Below are positions 53,644 through 62,001 of a DNA stretch of 64,000 nt, piece after piece. The DNA is from JBNJFY01 sp051747265. GTDB lineage: Bacteria > Bacteroidota > Rhodothermia > Balneolales > Balneolaceae. The notes beneath the pieces were generated by a model, which saw nothing but the letters and a program-made list of their open reading frames with translations, ran no database searches and had not been told where the DNA came from. The translations under genes and the position numbers were made by a program. The stretch spans positions 1 through 64,000 of the forward strand of contig JBNJFY010000003.1 of the NCBI GenBank assembly GCA_051747265.1, in the 5' to 3' direction. Within the stretch, counting starts at the first letter, position 1; each line of letters starts with the position of its first letter.

Positions 53644-54747
53644 TCAATAGAAGAGCCAGACGATACCGCTGATCAGGGTATATTTACCTACTAGCATCCA
53701 GTTTTTGTAGTACTCGTGAGGCTGGGGCAGACGGTTTTTCCGGAATAGTTTACGTACTTTTTTGATGCTCAGATCGCGATAGTTCCACAACAGATATCGC
53801 TGGTAGAGATTATCCGGTAAAAACAGGATGCCCAATTGGGTGAGAACCAGCAATTCCGAACCCACAAATGTCCAAACGTCGCCCCAAAAGTAGCCCCAGC
53901 GGAAATTGGTATAAATGAAATAAATAATCTGTACTACCAAAATGACACAGAGGCTGTATTTGAAAAACAGATTGACGCCCCGGTTGAAGGCGTAAAAAAT
54001 ATGATCTCGAATAATACTATGGCGCAGGATGACGTCGTATTTGTCGTCAGAATTATAACCGCCAAGGGAGGTGGTCTGTTCATGCTCATCAGTTAGATAT
54101 TGACTGAACTTTCCGAACAGCAGGGCATTAAATAACGATCGATATACCCCTACGCGGGTTTGTTTATCGAACTTCTCCTTTTGCTCGCGCCATCGTTTAC
54201 TGTGTTTATGAATTTTTTCATGGGTTTGCCGCACTTTTTCCGGATCGCCCCCCCTCATCATTCTACGTAATCGCCAATTAGTGATCCGGGTAGCAAAACG
54301 ATCAAACCACGTCTGTTGATACTCGCGGGCGTTGGATCGCGTTCGGGTCTGCTGGTTATGTGATTTTGTCTTTTGCTTGCGAGAATCGGTATGTGATTGT
54401 TGGCGCGCTCTCGATTGGGAATAGGAGGACGTATAGTGTCCAGTGCTTGAACGATCGGTAGAACGGCGTTGCCGGTGGGTACGATTTTGACTAGCGCTGG
54501 ATTTTGACCGGTGGCTCGATGAGGCATTATTTCGTTGTTTGCTAAGCCCCTTAATACGTTTTAAATAGCTGAAAGCCGCATTAATCTCTTTAATGCGCTC
54601 CTCAGCTTCGGCTAACTTTTTATCATTACTGGCATGACGATCGGGATGCCATTTCAGCGCCAAACGGCGACGTGCTCGTTTAATCTCCTCCAAGGAAGCG
54701 CCAGGCTGTAAGCCTAATGTTCGATATGACTGTTCAAGTCTTCCCAT
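53644..54747 (-). CDS. Membrane-bound J-domain protein
   Basis: 367 residues. The J domain (about 5-68) has the DnaK-stimulating HPD at 34-36 (ALKWHPDRHA). It is followed by a long basic, serine/arginine/glutamine-rich low-complexity linker (about 70-145), a charged stretch, and two to three membrane segments near the C-terminus (about 262-318 and the last 20 residues). No zinc finger or classical DnaJ C-terminal domain is present, so it probably recruits DnaK to a membrane site. It starts 6 bp after pdxB. Confidence 0.8.
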   Translation of the reverse strand: MGRLEQSYRTLGLQPGASLEEIKRARRRLALKWHPDRHASNDKKLAEAEERIKEINAAFSYLKRIKGLSKQRNNASSSHRSKSSASQNRTHRQRRSTDRSSTGHYTSSYSQSRARQQSHTDSRKQKTKSHNQQTRTRSNAREYQQTWFDRFATRITNWRLRRMMRGGDPEKVRQTHEKIHKHSKRWREQKEKFDKQTRVGVYRSLFNALLFGKFSQYLTDEHEQTTSLGGYNSDDKYDVILRHSIIRDHIFYAFNRGVNLFFKYSLCVILVVQIIYFIYTNFRWGYFWGDVWTFVGSELLVLTQLGILFLPDNLYQRYLLWNYRDLSIKKVRKLFRKNRLPQPHEYYKNWMLVGKYTLISGIVWLFY

Positions 54748-54753
54748 GGGGTA

Positions 54754-55896
54754 TTAATTCGTATTGGGTTGGATGCCCAGTTGTTTCAGCACGGGATATT
54801 GATTCAAAATTTCTGGATCCAGGGTCATGAATTGATATTCATGTCGCAGAGGCATTCCGGTACGCAATCGGGCAAATCCTTGGGCCCGAGTATCTGGTTG
54901 TTGACATAAATCACGCAATGCATGGTCATAATCTTTAATAGGATGCACTTGGTGAAGCATAGAAACCAGATGATCTTTGGAATCAAGTCTAACGTATTCT
55001 CTCGAAGTTGGTACGGGAGTATCTACCGGATCCAAACCAAAGTGATGATATAACGCGTGGCAAATCATTTGGGTAGCTCTCCGTTTGGATTCCAACGAAT
55101 AGCCGGCAATATGCGGAGTACTATACAATAAAGAAGCTGCACGTTGACAATCAAAATTGGGTTCGTTCTCCCATACATCTAAAATGGCATTTGTTACTTC
55201 TTGGCGTTCCATTTTTTGATCCAGGTATACTTCATCAACAATTCCTCCCCGCGCAGCGTTGATGATCAGGGCAAATTTCTGCTGGCCTATGCGTTTTTCG
55301 TTAAACCAGTGATAGGTGGGATAATCGGATTCTTCCGGGGTAGTCAGGGGTGTATGAAGCGTTAAAATATCGGTATCCAACACTTTTTTCAGAGAGACTG
55401 AGTTAAACGAAGGTTCGCGTTGTTCACGTGGTGGGTCATAACCCAACGTGGTGATACCCAAATTTGCAGCAAGCATCTCCACGGCCTGCCCAACATTACC
55501 CATACCTACAATGCCTAGACTCAGTTGCCCAAGAGGCTGATTTTGTTGAGTTGCCCAGCTAACGATAGCTGTTAAAACATATTCAGCTACTGCTTGGGCA
55601 TTGCATCCTGGTGCATGAGCAAACGTTATATCATGATCCTTAAGAGCTTTTCGATCCACATGATCATACCCCGCAGATCCGGTAGCCACGAATGAGAGAT
55701 TCGGGGGAAAATGTTGGATCGCTTGATGATCAACCGGATGAACCGTACGAATGAGCAAGGCGTCAAATTCGTTGACGGCACTCCAGGTTTCTTCTGAAGG
55801 ATCATACGTAATTAGTTCAACTTGATCATCGGTGAAGTCTTCCAAATCAACCAGATGTTGATCGGCGGCTACCCGAATGGCAGGTTGTTTTACCAT
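54754..55896 (-). CDS. pdxB: Erythronate-4-phosphate dehydrogenase
   Basis: 380 residues, D-isomer 2-hydroxyacid dehydrogenase family. The NAD motif is GIVGMGNVGQA; catalytic residues lie in NAARGGIVDE (Arg), DVWENEPNF (Glu) and TPHIAGYS (His). The strings HAPGCNAQAVAEYVL and the GYSLESKRRATQ region are features of PdxB rather than of SerA or general 2-ketoacid reductases. It performs the second step of the DXP-dependent pyridoxal phosphate route. It is divergent from the pyrimidine phosphorylase gene. Confidence 0.87.
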   Translation of the reverse strand: MVKQPAIRVAADQHLVDLEDFTDDQVELITYDPSEETWSAVNEFDALLIRTVHPVDHQAIQHFPPNLSFVATGSAGYDHVDRKALKDHDITFAHAPGCNAQAVAEYVLTAIVSWATQQNQPLGQLSLGIVGMGNVGQAVEMLAANLGITTLGYDPPREQREPSFNSVSLKKVLDTDILTLHTPLTTPEESDYPTYHWFNEKRIGQQKFALIINAARGGIVDEVYLDQKMERQEVTNAILDVWENEPNFDCQRAASLLYSTPHIAGYSLESKRRATQMICHALYHHFGLDPVDTPVPTSREYVRLDSKDHLVSMLHQVHPIKDYDHALRDLCQQPDTRAQGFARLRTGMPLRHEYQFMTLDPEILNQYPVLKQLGIQPNTN

Positions 55897-56002
55897 AGAA
55901 AATTATGGTTCCTATTTAGTTACGACATTATGGATTCTAAGCTAAAGCACAGATATTAGCTTCACATATTAAACCCTATTAAGATACAAGTTATTTGAGC
56001 AT

Positions 56003-57352
56003 ATGACTGCCCAACAAGAGCAAGCGATTAATATGGTAACGCTCATCCGAAAGAAAAGAGATGGAGCAGCCCTGTCGCAGGATGAAATTTCGAATTTAAT
56101 TCAAGCCTATACGCACGATCAGGTGCCCGATTATCAGATGAGTGCCTTTTTGATGGCTGCCTTTTTAAATGGATTAAATGAAGACGAGGCGGCCTATCTC
56201 ACTGAATCGATGTTGCATTCGGGCACTGTATTGGATTTTTCCGATATCCAGCCGATGAAAGTGGACAAGCATTCTACCGGAGGGGTGGGAGATAAACTAT
56301 CTCTGATTTTGGCACCTATTGTTGCTTCCTGCGGAGTAGCCGTTCCCATGATATCCGGACGTGGCTTGGGACACACTGGCGGAACACTGGATAAACTGGA
56401 ATCGGTTCCTGGTTTAAATGTTCAGGTGAGTCTGGATGAGTTCCGGTCCCAATTGGAACAACATAATTTAGTGATGGCCGGTCAAACCGAAGATGTAGCT
56501 CCTGCCGATAAACGAATGTATTCCCTGCGAGATGTGACCGCCACCGTAGAGAGTATTCCACTTATTGCCAGCAGTATAATGAGTAAAAAACTGGCCGAAG
56601 GTATCGATGGATTGGTCTTGGATGTTAAGTTTGGAAGTGGCGCATTTATGAAAACATCTGAACAGGCGGCCGAGTTAGCTCAGACCTTAGTGAATATTGG
56701 CGAATCCTTTGGCAAAGAAACCATTGCTTACCTAACAAATATGGAAGAACCGTTGGGGAATACCATCGGTAACTGGCTGGAAATGAAGGAAAGTATTCTG
56801 GCGCTCAATGGAGAAGGACCCGAAGATGTGATGGAGATTACTCACCTGCTTGCCGGAACCATGATCTATCTGGGAGATCAAGCCCAAACCGTAGAAGAGG
56901 GAATCCGCCAAAGTAAAGCGGCTATAGCTGATGGAAGCGCACTTGAGAAGTGGAAAGATGTAGTTGAGGCGCAGGGCGGAGATACTTCGGTGATCGATGA
57001 TCCCGATTCCTACCCCGATGCCGAATACTCTTTTTCCTTCACTGCGGATAACGATGGCTTCATCCATGAGATGATGGCCTATGAGTTAGGTATGGCCTCA
57101 CTTGAAATGGGAGCGGGTCGACACACCAAAGAAGACGATGTGGATTTCTCCGCTGGAATTCGTTTACACAAAAAACGTGGCGACTACGTTAAAAAGGGTG
57201 AAACAATATTGACCGGATACACGAACAAGCAATCAAGTATGAAGGTGGCACGAAAATGGATCGCGTCAGCAATAGAGATTGACACAGACCAACTTGATAA
57301 ATCACCACTCATTACCCATCGAATCGATCAAAAGGGCATTACCGACTATTAG
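56003..57352 (+). CDS. Pyrimidine-nucleoside/thymidine phosphorylase
   Basis: 449 residues. Family signature VDKHSTGGVGDKLSL with SGRGLGHTGGTLDKLESVPG, given as SGRGLGHTGG then TLDKLESVPG. Other hallmarks are DVKFGSGAFMKT and the C-terminal domain (GRHTKEDDVDFSAGIRLHKK, given as GRHTKEDDVDFS then AGIRLHKKRGD). It cleaves thymidine or uridine to base and sugar phosphate for salvage. Whether it is DeoA-like or a broad Pdp-like enzyme cannot be read from the motifs. Confidence 0.93.
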   Translation: MTAQQEQAINMVTLIRKKRDGAALSQDEISNLIQAYTHDQVPDYQMSAFLMAAFLNGLNEDEAAYLTESMLHSGTVLDFSDIQPMKVDKHSTGGVGDKLSLILAPIVASCGVAVPMISGRGLGHTGGTLDKLESVPGLNVQVSLDEFRSQLEQHNLVMAGQTEDVAPADKRMYSLRDVTATVESIPLIASSIMSKKLAEGIDGLVLDVKFGSGAFMKTSEQAAELAQTLVNIGESFGKETIAYLTNMEEPLGNTIGNWLEMKESILALNGEGPEDVMEITHLLAGTMIYLGDQAQTVEEGIRQSKAAIADGSALEKWKDVVEAQGGDTSVIDDPDSYPDAEYSFSFTADNDGFIHEMMAYELGMASLEMGAGRHTKEDDVDFSAGIRLHKKRGDYVKKGETILTGYTNKQSSMKVARKWIASAIEIDTDQLDKSPLITHRIDQKGITDY

Positions 57353-57459
57353 TTTTACACGCTAGGAGTTGCAATCTCTTCGATTTACCGTAAATTTATT
57401 CAATGGGGCTATTTCATACGGTTGATTAAGCGGCATATTAAAAATAAAAGTTCAAAATC

Positions 57460-58239
57460 ATGTTTAAGCGATTTATAAGAGCACTCAAGTCTATGTTCGG
57501 CGGTTTTGTCAGTTCCATTGAGGATCCCAAACTGATTCTCGAGCAAAATATTCGGGAGCTGAACGATCAGATTCCTCAGATGAATGAAAATATCGCAACG
57601 GTGAAAGCCAATATGATGATGCTCCAAAAGGAGGTTAAGCGATATGAGAAATCCATTCAGGATCTGACCAATAAAATTAAATCAGCTATTAACGCCGATC
57701 GTGACGATATTGCTGAGAATTATGCGTTAAAGCTAGAAAAGCATAAAGAAAATCTGGCCTCCTCTCGAGAGCAGTTGAAGTTTGCCGAGCAGGCTTATGA
57801 AAAAGCCTTGAAGGTGAAGAAAGCGTTCATGCGTGAGAAAGATCGCAAAATTCAGGAAGCCAAAGAAGCCTTGCGAGCCAGTGAGCGTGCTGAATGGCAA
57901 TCCAAAGTCGCGGATACTCTTGAGCAATTTGAAGTGGGTGGTGTGGACGCCACACACGACGAAATGATCAATCGCATCAATGAGGAAACCGCAAAAAATG
58001 AAGCCCGCATGGAGTTGGCGCTGGACAGCATCGACACCGATACCATGGAAATTGAAGCCAATGCAGAGCGCCTGCGAGCTCATGAAATCGTGGAACAGAT
58101 GAAAAATGAAATGGGCAAAACTGCCGATGGCCAGCAACAAGTGGAGGAAGAAAAGCCTTCCGTAGATCTGGATGAAGTGGAAGCCGCTCCCGAAGAACCG
58201 TCCAAAACCATCGGACGCGAAAAGGAACAAAATTCGTAG
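57460..58239 (+). CDS. pspA: PspA/IM30 (Vipp1) family membrane-stress protein
   Basis: 259 residues, nearly all helical. The N-terminal amphipathic helix FKRFIRALKSMFGGF (2-16) binds lipid in this family; EDPKLILEQNIRELNDQI (21-38) is the signature of the PspA hairpin. Long coiled coils follow to about 220 and then a disordered acidic tail ending with KTIGREKEQNS. PspA and Vipp1 are ESCRT-III relatives forming rods and rings on stressed inner membrane. The three downstream genes follow closely and include a truncated paralogue. No PspF or sigma-54 element is evident. Confidence 0.92.
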   Translation: MFKRFIRALKSMFGGFVSSIEDPKLILEQNIRELNDQIPQMNENIATVKANMMMLQKEVKRYEKSIQDLTNKIKSAINADRDDIAENYALKLEKHKENLASSREQLKFAEQAYEKALKVKKAFMREKDRKIQEAKEALRASERAEWQSKVADTLEQFEVGGVDATHDEMINRINEETAKNEARMELALDSIDTDTMEIEANAERLRAHEIVEQMKNEMGKTADGQQQVEEEKPSVDLDEVEAAPEEPSKTIGREKEQNS

Positions 58240-58302
58240 GTACTATACCTGCTGTTATCCCATCATCTTAAGTTATCCAGTGATGTAATGTGGTGATCCG
58301 AA

Positions 58303-58764
58303 ATGAGTGAACAAGATCGACAACGGCTAAAAGAAGAATACAAGGATCATTATAAAAAGATCCGTGAAGCCAAAGAGCAGCTCAAACAGGCGCAGCGACA
58401 GAAAAAAATGACCGATGCGCTTCACGGTTTGCAGAGCGGCGATTTGTTTGAGGTCTTCGATGAGATGCTCTATAAAATCAAACACAAGATTACCAGTGCC
58501 GAAGCTCGCTTGGAGGTCGCATTGGATGATTTGGATTCAGATGAACGAGAATCATCAGCTACCAATACCCAATCTGATACGGTGAGTTCGCAAGAATCGG
58601 AGAACGTAGTACGACGGCAGCGGGCCAAAGATACTATCCGGCAAGTTAAAGCGGAAATGGGCATGCTTTATACCGAATTGGAGGAGCAAGCCAGTAAAAT
58701 GAATCATGAAAAAACCATAGGGCACTCTCCGGATTCTAATAGGGAAGATCAGGAGAAGCAATAA
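58303..58764 (+). CDS. Short PspA paralogue (C-terminal half only)
   Basis: 153 residues, helical and charged. Residues about 18-80 line up with residues about 128-194 of the upstream PspA: KIREAKEQL with KIQEAKEAL, DEMLYKI with DEMINRI, EARLEVALDDLDSD with EARMELALDSIDTD. RAKDTIRQVKAEMG then matches RAHEIVEQMKNEMG, and both tails carry KTIG about ten residues from the end. The lipid-binding helix and the first hairpin are missing. It begins 63 bp after pspA and ends 2 bp before the next gene. It may cap or regulate PspA polymers; that role is inferred. Confidence 0.75.
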   Translation: MSEQDRQRLKEEYKDHYKKIREAKEQLKQAQRQKKMTDALHGLQSGDLFEVFDEMLYKIKHKITSAEARLEVALDDLDSDERESSATNTQSDTVSSQESENVVRRQRAKDTIRQVKAEMGMLYTELEEQASKMNHEKTIGHSPDSNREDQEKQ

Positions 58765-58766
58765 CT

Positions 58767-59753
58767 ATGAGTGACTTAGAAGAAGAGAATTTGAACTTTA
58801 CAAGAGAAGCATTCATGCATCCCATTAATTTGGTGATGCTACTGGCTTCCAGCGTCTCTGCATTTCTGTTCACTGATGTCGGGTTAGTATCCAATCTGAT
58901 TTTTACCCTGGCTTTTGGAACCGAATTGATGTATCTGGGAATTGTCCCTCGGTTACCTCGATTTAAAAAAGTAGTGCGACTGCGAAAGTTAAGGGAACGG
59001 GATGCCAGCGCGGAAGAAAAAGCTTTGTTTCAACAACTGGATCCTGCTTCGCAGAGACGGTTTCTAATGCTCAAGCATCTCACTCGGTTAGTTCGCGATA
59101 ATTTTGATAAGATGCCGTATACCTCGCAGGGGATGTTAGAGAGTATTCGGAAGAAAATTGATGAGTTGTTGTCCAATTATTTGAATTTGTTGGATCTACA
59201 GAAGCGATACCAATTATACATGGATACTGATTTGCAGAGTCAGTTGGATCAGGAGATCAGTAATGAGAAAAAAGAGATCGAGCAAGCGAGTTCGGAACGG
59301 CTGAAAAAGACCAAAAAACGACGTTTAATTATCCTTAAAAAACGATTGGGGCGATTAAAGTCTGCTCGGGAGAAATATCACATTAGTCAATCTCATTTGG
59401 ATACGATTGAAGACGCAATTCGTTATATTTACGAACAATCAATGACCATGAACGATCCCGAAGAGATTGGATTTCAGTTGGATAACCTGTTAATGGAAGT
59501 GGAGGAAACTTCCCAATTGATTGAAGATCTTGACCTTGACCTTGATTTGGATTCCGGTGAACTTGATCCATCTTTAATGGAAGATTTAGATAAAGATTCG
59601 AAATCACCTAAATCAGTAGAATCCGAGAAGGAATCTATTCAGCCAAAGAAGGTGGACAAGAATAATCATACGTTGAAAACCGATCTTTCTGATATAGAAA
59701 CGGATCAGGATTCGTCTGAGTCGAGCAAAACTTCAAATCGCGTAAAATCATAA
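58767..59753 (+). CDS. Two-TM coiled-coil membrane protein of the PspA cluster
   Basis: 328 residues. Two hydrophobic helices (about 18-60: INLVMLLASSVSAFLF and NLIFTLAFGTELMYLG) are followed by a long cytoplasmic helical region with strong heptad character (about 75-245). The tail is acidic and disordered (LDLDLDLDSGE, then Ser/Lys/Asp repeats). No family recognised. It starts 2 bp after the short PspA paralogue and stops 9 bp before the enoyl-CoA hydratase gene, so it is surely in the same transcript. It is a good candidate for the membrane receptor of PspA. Confidence 0.75.
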   Translation: MSDLEEENLNFTREAFMHPINLVMLLASSVSAFLFTDVGLVSNLIFTLAFGTELMYLGIVPRLPRFKKVVRLRKLRERDASAEEKALFQQLDPASQRRFLMLKHLTRLVRDNFDKMPYTSQGMLESIRKKIDELLSNYLNLLDLQKRYQLYMDTDLQSQLDQEISNEKKEIEQASSERLKKTKKRRLIILKKRLGRLKSAREKYHISQSHLDTIEDAIRYIYEQSMTMNDPEEIGFQLDNLLMEVEETSQLIEDLDLDLDLDSGELDPSLMEDLDKDSKSPKSVESEKESIQPKKVDKNNHTLKTDLSDIETDQDSSESSKTSNRVKS

Positions 59754-59762
59754 GTTGATCAC

Positions 59763-60548
59763 ATGAGCAAGACGTACGAGCATCTACTGTTTGAGGTAGA
59801 AGAGGGCATTGCAACGGTAACTGTAAATCGTCCCAAGAAATTGAATGCACTGAATGGGGACGTTTTAAATGAATTGGAAGATGCCTTTGATGAGATCCAT
59901 AATCGGGATGACATCAAAGGAGTTTTGCTAACCGGTTCGGGCGATAAGGCATTTGTCGCCGGCGCTGATATTAAGGAATTATCCGATCTGAATAGCTTTC
60001 GTGGCACAGTTGCCTCCGAGCGAGGCCAAACGGTTTTCAATAAAATTGAATCCACTCCCAAGCCGGTCATCTCCATTATAAAGGGGTATGCGTTAGGTGG
60101 CGGATTGGAATTGGCCCTGTCGACCCATTTGCGGGTGGCTGGAGAAGAAGCCCAGTTTGGATTACCTGAAGTGGGTTTGGGCTTGATCCCCGGCTATGGC
60201 GGCACGCAACGCCTTCCCCGGTTGATTGGAAAAAGTCGGGCCATGGAAATGATACTTACTGGAAATCAAGTAAAGGCCGATTTGGCGTTGGCCTATGGCT
60301 TGGTGAATCGTATGGTGCCTAAAGGAGAGGAAGAAAAGGAAGCGCAAGAGTTGCTTAAGTCGATATTGAGTAACGGACCAATTGCGGTGAGCAAAGCTAT
60401 TAAATCGGTTTATGCGTCTGATCTGCCCAAGGAAGAGGGCTTCCGATTCGAAGCCGAAGCTTTTGGCGAATTGTGCGGCACTGATGATGCAAATGAGGGG
60501 ATGAGCGCCTTCTTGGAAAAGCGAAAACCTGAATTTTCCGGCAAATAA
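59763..60548 (+). CDS. Enoyl-CoA hydratase/isomerase family protein
   Basis: 261 residues, crotonase fold. The oxyanion-hole stretches AFVAGADIKEL and GYALGGGLELALS are present, and both catalytic glutamates of classical hydratases are in place (GGGLELA and LPEVGLGLIPGYGGTQRL). It should hydrate trans-2-enoyl-CoA in fatty-acid breakdown. No other beta-oxidation gene is nearby; it lies within the PspA run, 9 bp after the coiled-coil membrane gene. Confidence 0.92.
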   Translation: MSKTYEHLLFEVEEGIATVTVNRPKKLNALNGDVLNELEDAFDEIHNRDDIKGVLLTGSGDKAFVAGADIKELSDLNSFRGTVASERGQTVFNKIESTPKPVISIIKGYALGGGLELALSTHLRVAGEEAQFGLPEVGLGLIPGYGGTQRLPRLIGKSRAMEMILTGNQVKADLALAYGLVNRMVPKGEEEKEAQELLKSILSNGPIAVSKAIKSVYASDLPKEEGFRFEAEAFGELCGTDDANEGMSAFLEKRKPEFSGK

Positions 60549-60681
60549 CGAAGTATATATTTGTGGAGTCAGATTTATCGGATCGATTATTTGAGTATTC
60601 AATGCGGCCAATCTTCGGCGCTTGTTCTGTTATAAGAATAAGCCCGGTTCAAATTGATTATTTAGACCAGCAGGTGCGCGT

Positions 60682-61959
60682 ATGATTACGGGAATCCTGC
60701 TGGTTCTGTTGACCATCTTGCTTAGCGGCTTTTTTTCTGGCTCTGAGATAGCATTCGTATCGTCTAACCGGTTGCGAATGGAATTGGAGAGCCGAAAAGA
60801 TAGTTGGACGGCCCGCTCGTTAAGCTATTTTGTCAATAATCCGGATACCTTTCTAATTACTACCTTGGTTGGTAATAATATTGTCAATGTGCTTTATGCC
60901 ACTCTGATGACCTTATATTTAACCAGCCCCATCGTATCTGGTTATGAGTATGTATTGGGAGCCGCACCGTCGGAATTCTCAATTCTGATTATCCAAACCA
61001 TTATTGCGTCGGTGATAATCATGACCTTTGGGGAGATTTTGCCCAAATCTATATTTAGAATCAACGCTGATGCTTTGGTAAGAGCGGTAGCAATCCCACA
61101 GCGAATATGTCATGTTGTTTTTCGACCACTTATTATCATTGCCAACTTTTCCTCCAATCTGTTAATTCGGTTGTTTAATGTTGATTCAGAGCGAAGGTCT
61201 AGCATATTCAGACGTCAAGATGTGGAAATGCTGATCCGTGAATTGCGAGATACCGGTGGACAGGATCTGGATAAAGAGGATTCCGAGTTACTACACAACG
61301 TACTGGAACTTTCTTCTAAGCGGGTTAAGGAATCCATGATCCCCCGGACAGAGATTGTGGCCATCGAGAAAAGTACCAGTGTAGAAGAAACCCTGCGTAC
61401 GTTTATTTCTTCTGGCTTCTCCAAGCTCCCCGTCTATGAGGACAGCATTGATAACATTATCGGAGTGGTATTTGCCTATGATCTGTTTAACAGTCCGGAA
61501 CAGCTAACCGAAATAATCCGGCCCATTAAGCTGGTGCCCTCCTCTCAAAAGTCGAAAGATCTACTTTCTGACTTTCGAAAATCCAATATATCCGTAGCTA
61601 TTGTTATTGATGAATACGGAGGAACCGCGGGAATGGTGACTATTGAAGATCTGCTAGAAGAGGTGGTGGGTGATATTCAGGATGAGTACGATACCGATGA
61701 TGAAATTACTAAGAAACTTGCCCCCAATACTTTCGTATTGAGTGGAAGTGTGGAGCTCGATGAGTTGATTGAAGAGTACCCGGAAATTGAAATTCAAGTG
61801 GATGCCGGGGCCTACGAAACGGTAGCTGGGTATATCATCAATCATGTAGGACGCATTCCCAAAGTGAATGAAGAGCTACTCATTGCGGGTAACAAATTTA
61901 TTATCAGTAAAGCGACCCCCAGCCGGATCGAGACGGTGAAGTTGATTATGCAGAGTTAA
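60682..61959 (+). CDS. CNNM/CorC (HlyC-type) membrane protein with CBS pair
   Basis: 425 residues. A DUF21/CNNM transmembrane domain (about 1-170, LSGFFSGSEIAFVSSNRLR, GEILPKSIF) precedes two CBS domains (about 215-335, SMIPRTEIVAIE, VIDEYGGTAGMVTIEDLLEE) and a CorC_HlyC C-terminal domain (about 345-425, GAYETVAGYIINHVGRIP). Members move Mg2+ or Na+ and sense nucleotides through the CBS pair; haemolysin is a historic name. A 133-bp gap precedes it, and it ends 42 bp before the AAA gene. Confidence 0.92.
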   Translation: MITGILLVLLTILLSGFFSGSEIAFVSSNRLRMELESRKDSWTARSLSYFVNNPDTFLITTLVGNNIVNVLYATLMTLYLTSPIVSGYEYVLGAAPSEFSILIIQTIIASVIIMTFGEILPKSIFRINADALVRAVAIPQRICHVVFRPLIIIANFSSNLLIRLFNVDSERRSSIFRRQDVEMLIRELRDTGGQDLDKEDSELLHNVLELSSKRVKESMIPRTEIVAIEKSTSVEETLRTFISSGFSKLPVYEDSIDNIIGVVFAYDLFNSPEQLTEIIRPIKLVPSSQKSKDLLSDFRKSNISVAIVIDEYGGTAGMVTIEDLLEEVVGDIQDEYDTDDEITKKLAPNTFVLSGSVELDELIEEYPEIEIQVDAGAYETVAGYIINHVGRIPKVNEELLIAGNKFIISKATPSRIETVKLIMQS

Positions 61960-62001
61960 CACTATCCCAAGGGGCATTTTTTAGATTAATCAGGACCAAT
62001 T

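Noticed and set aside
60682..61959. Haemolysin or virulence factor
   Set aside because: The DUF21-CBS-CorC arrangement is that of a housekeeping ion-transport-related protein; haemolysin is a historic label.
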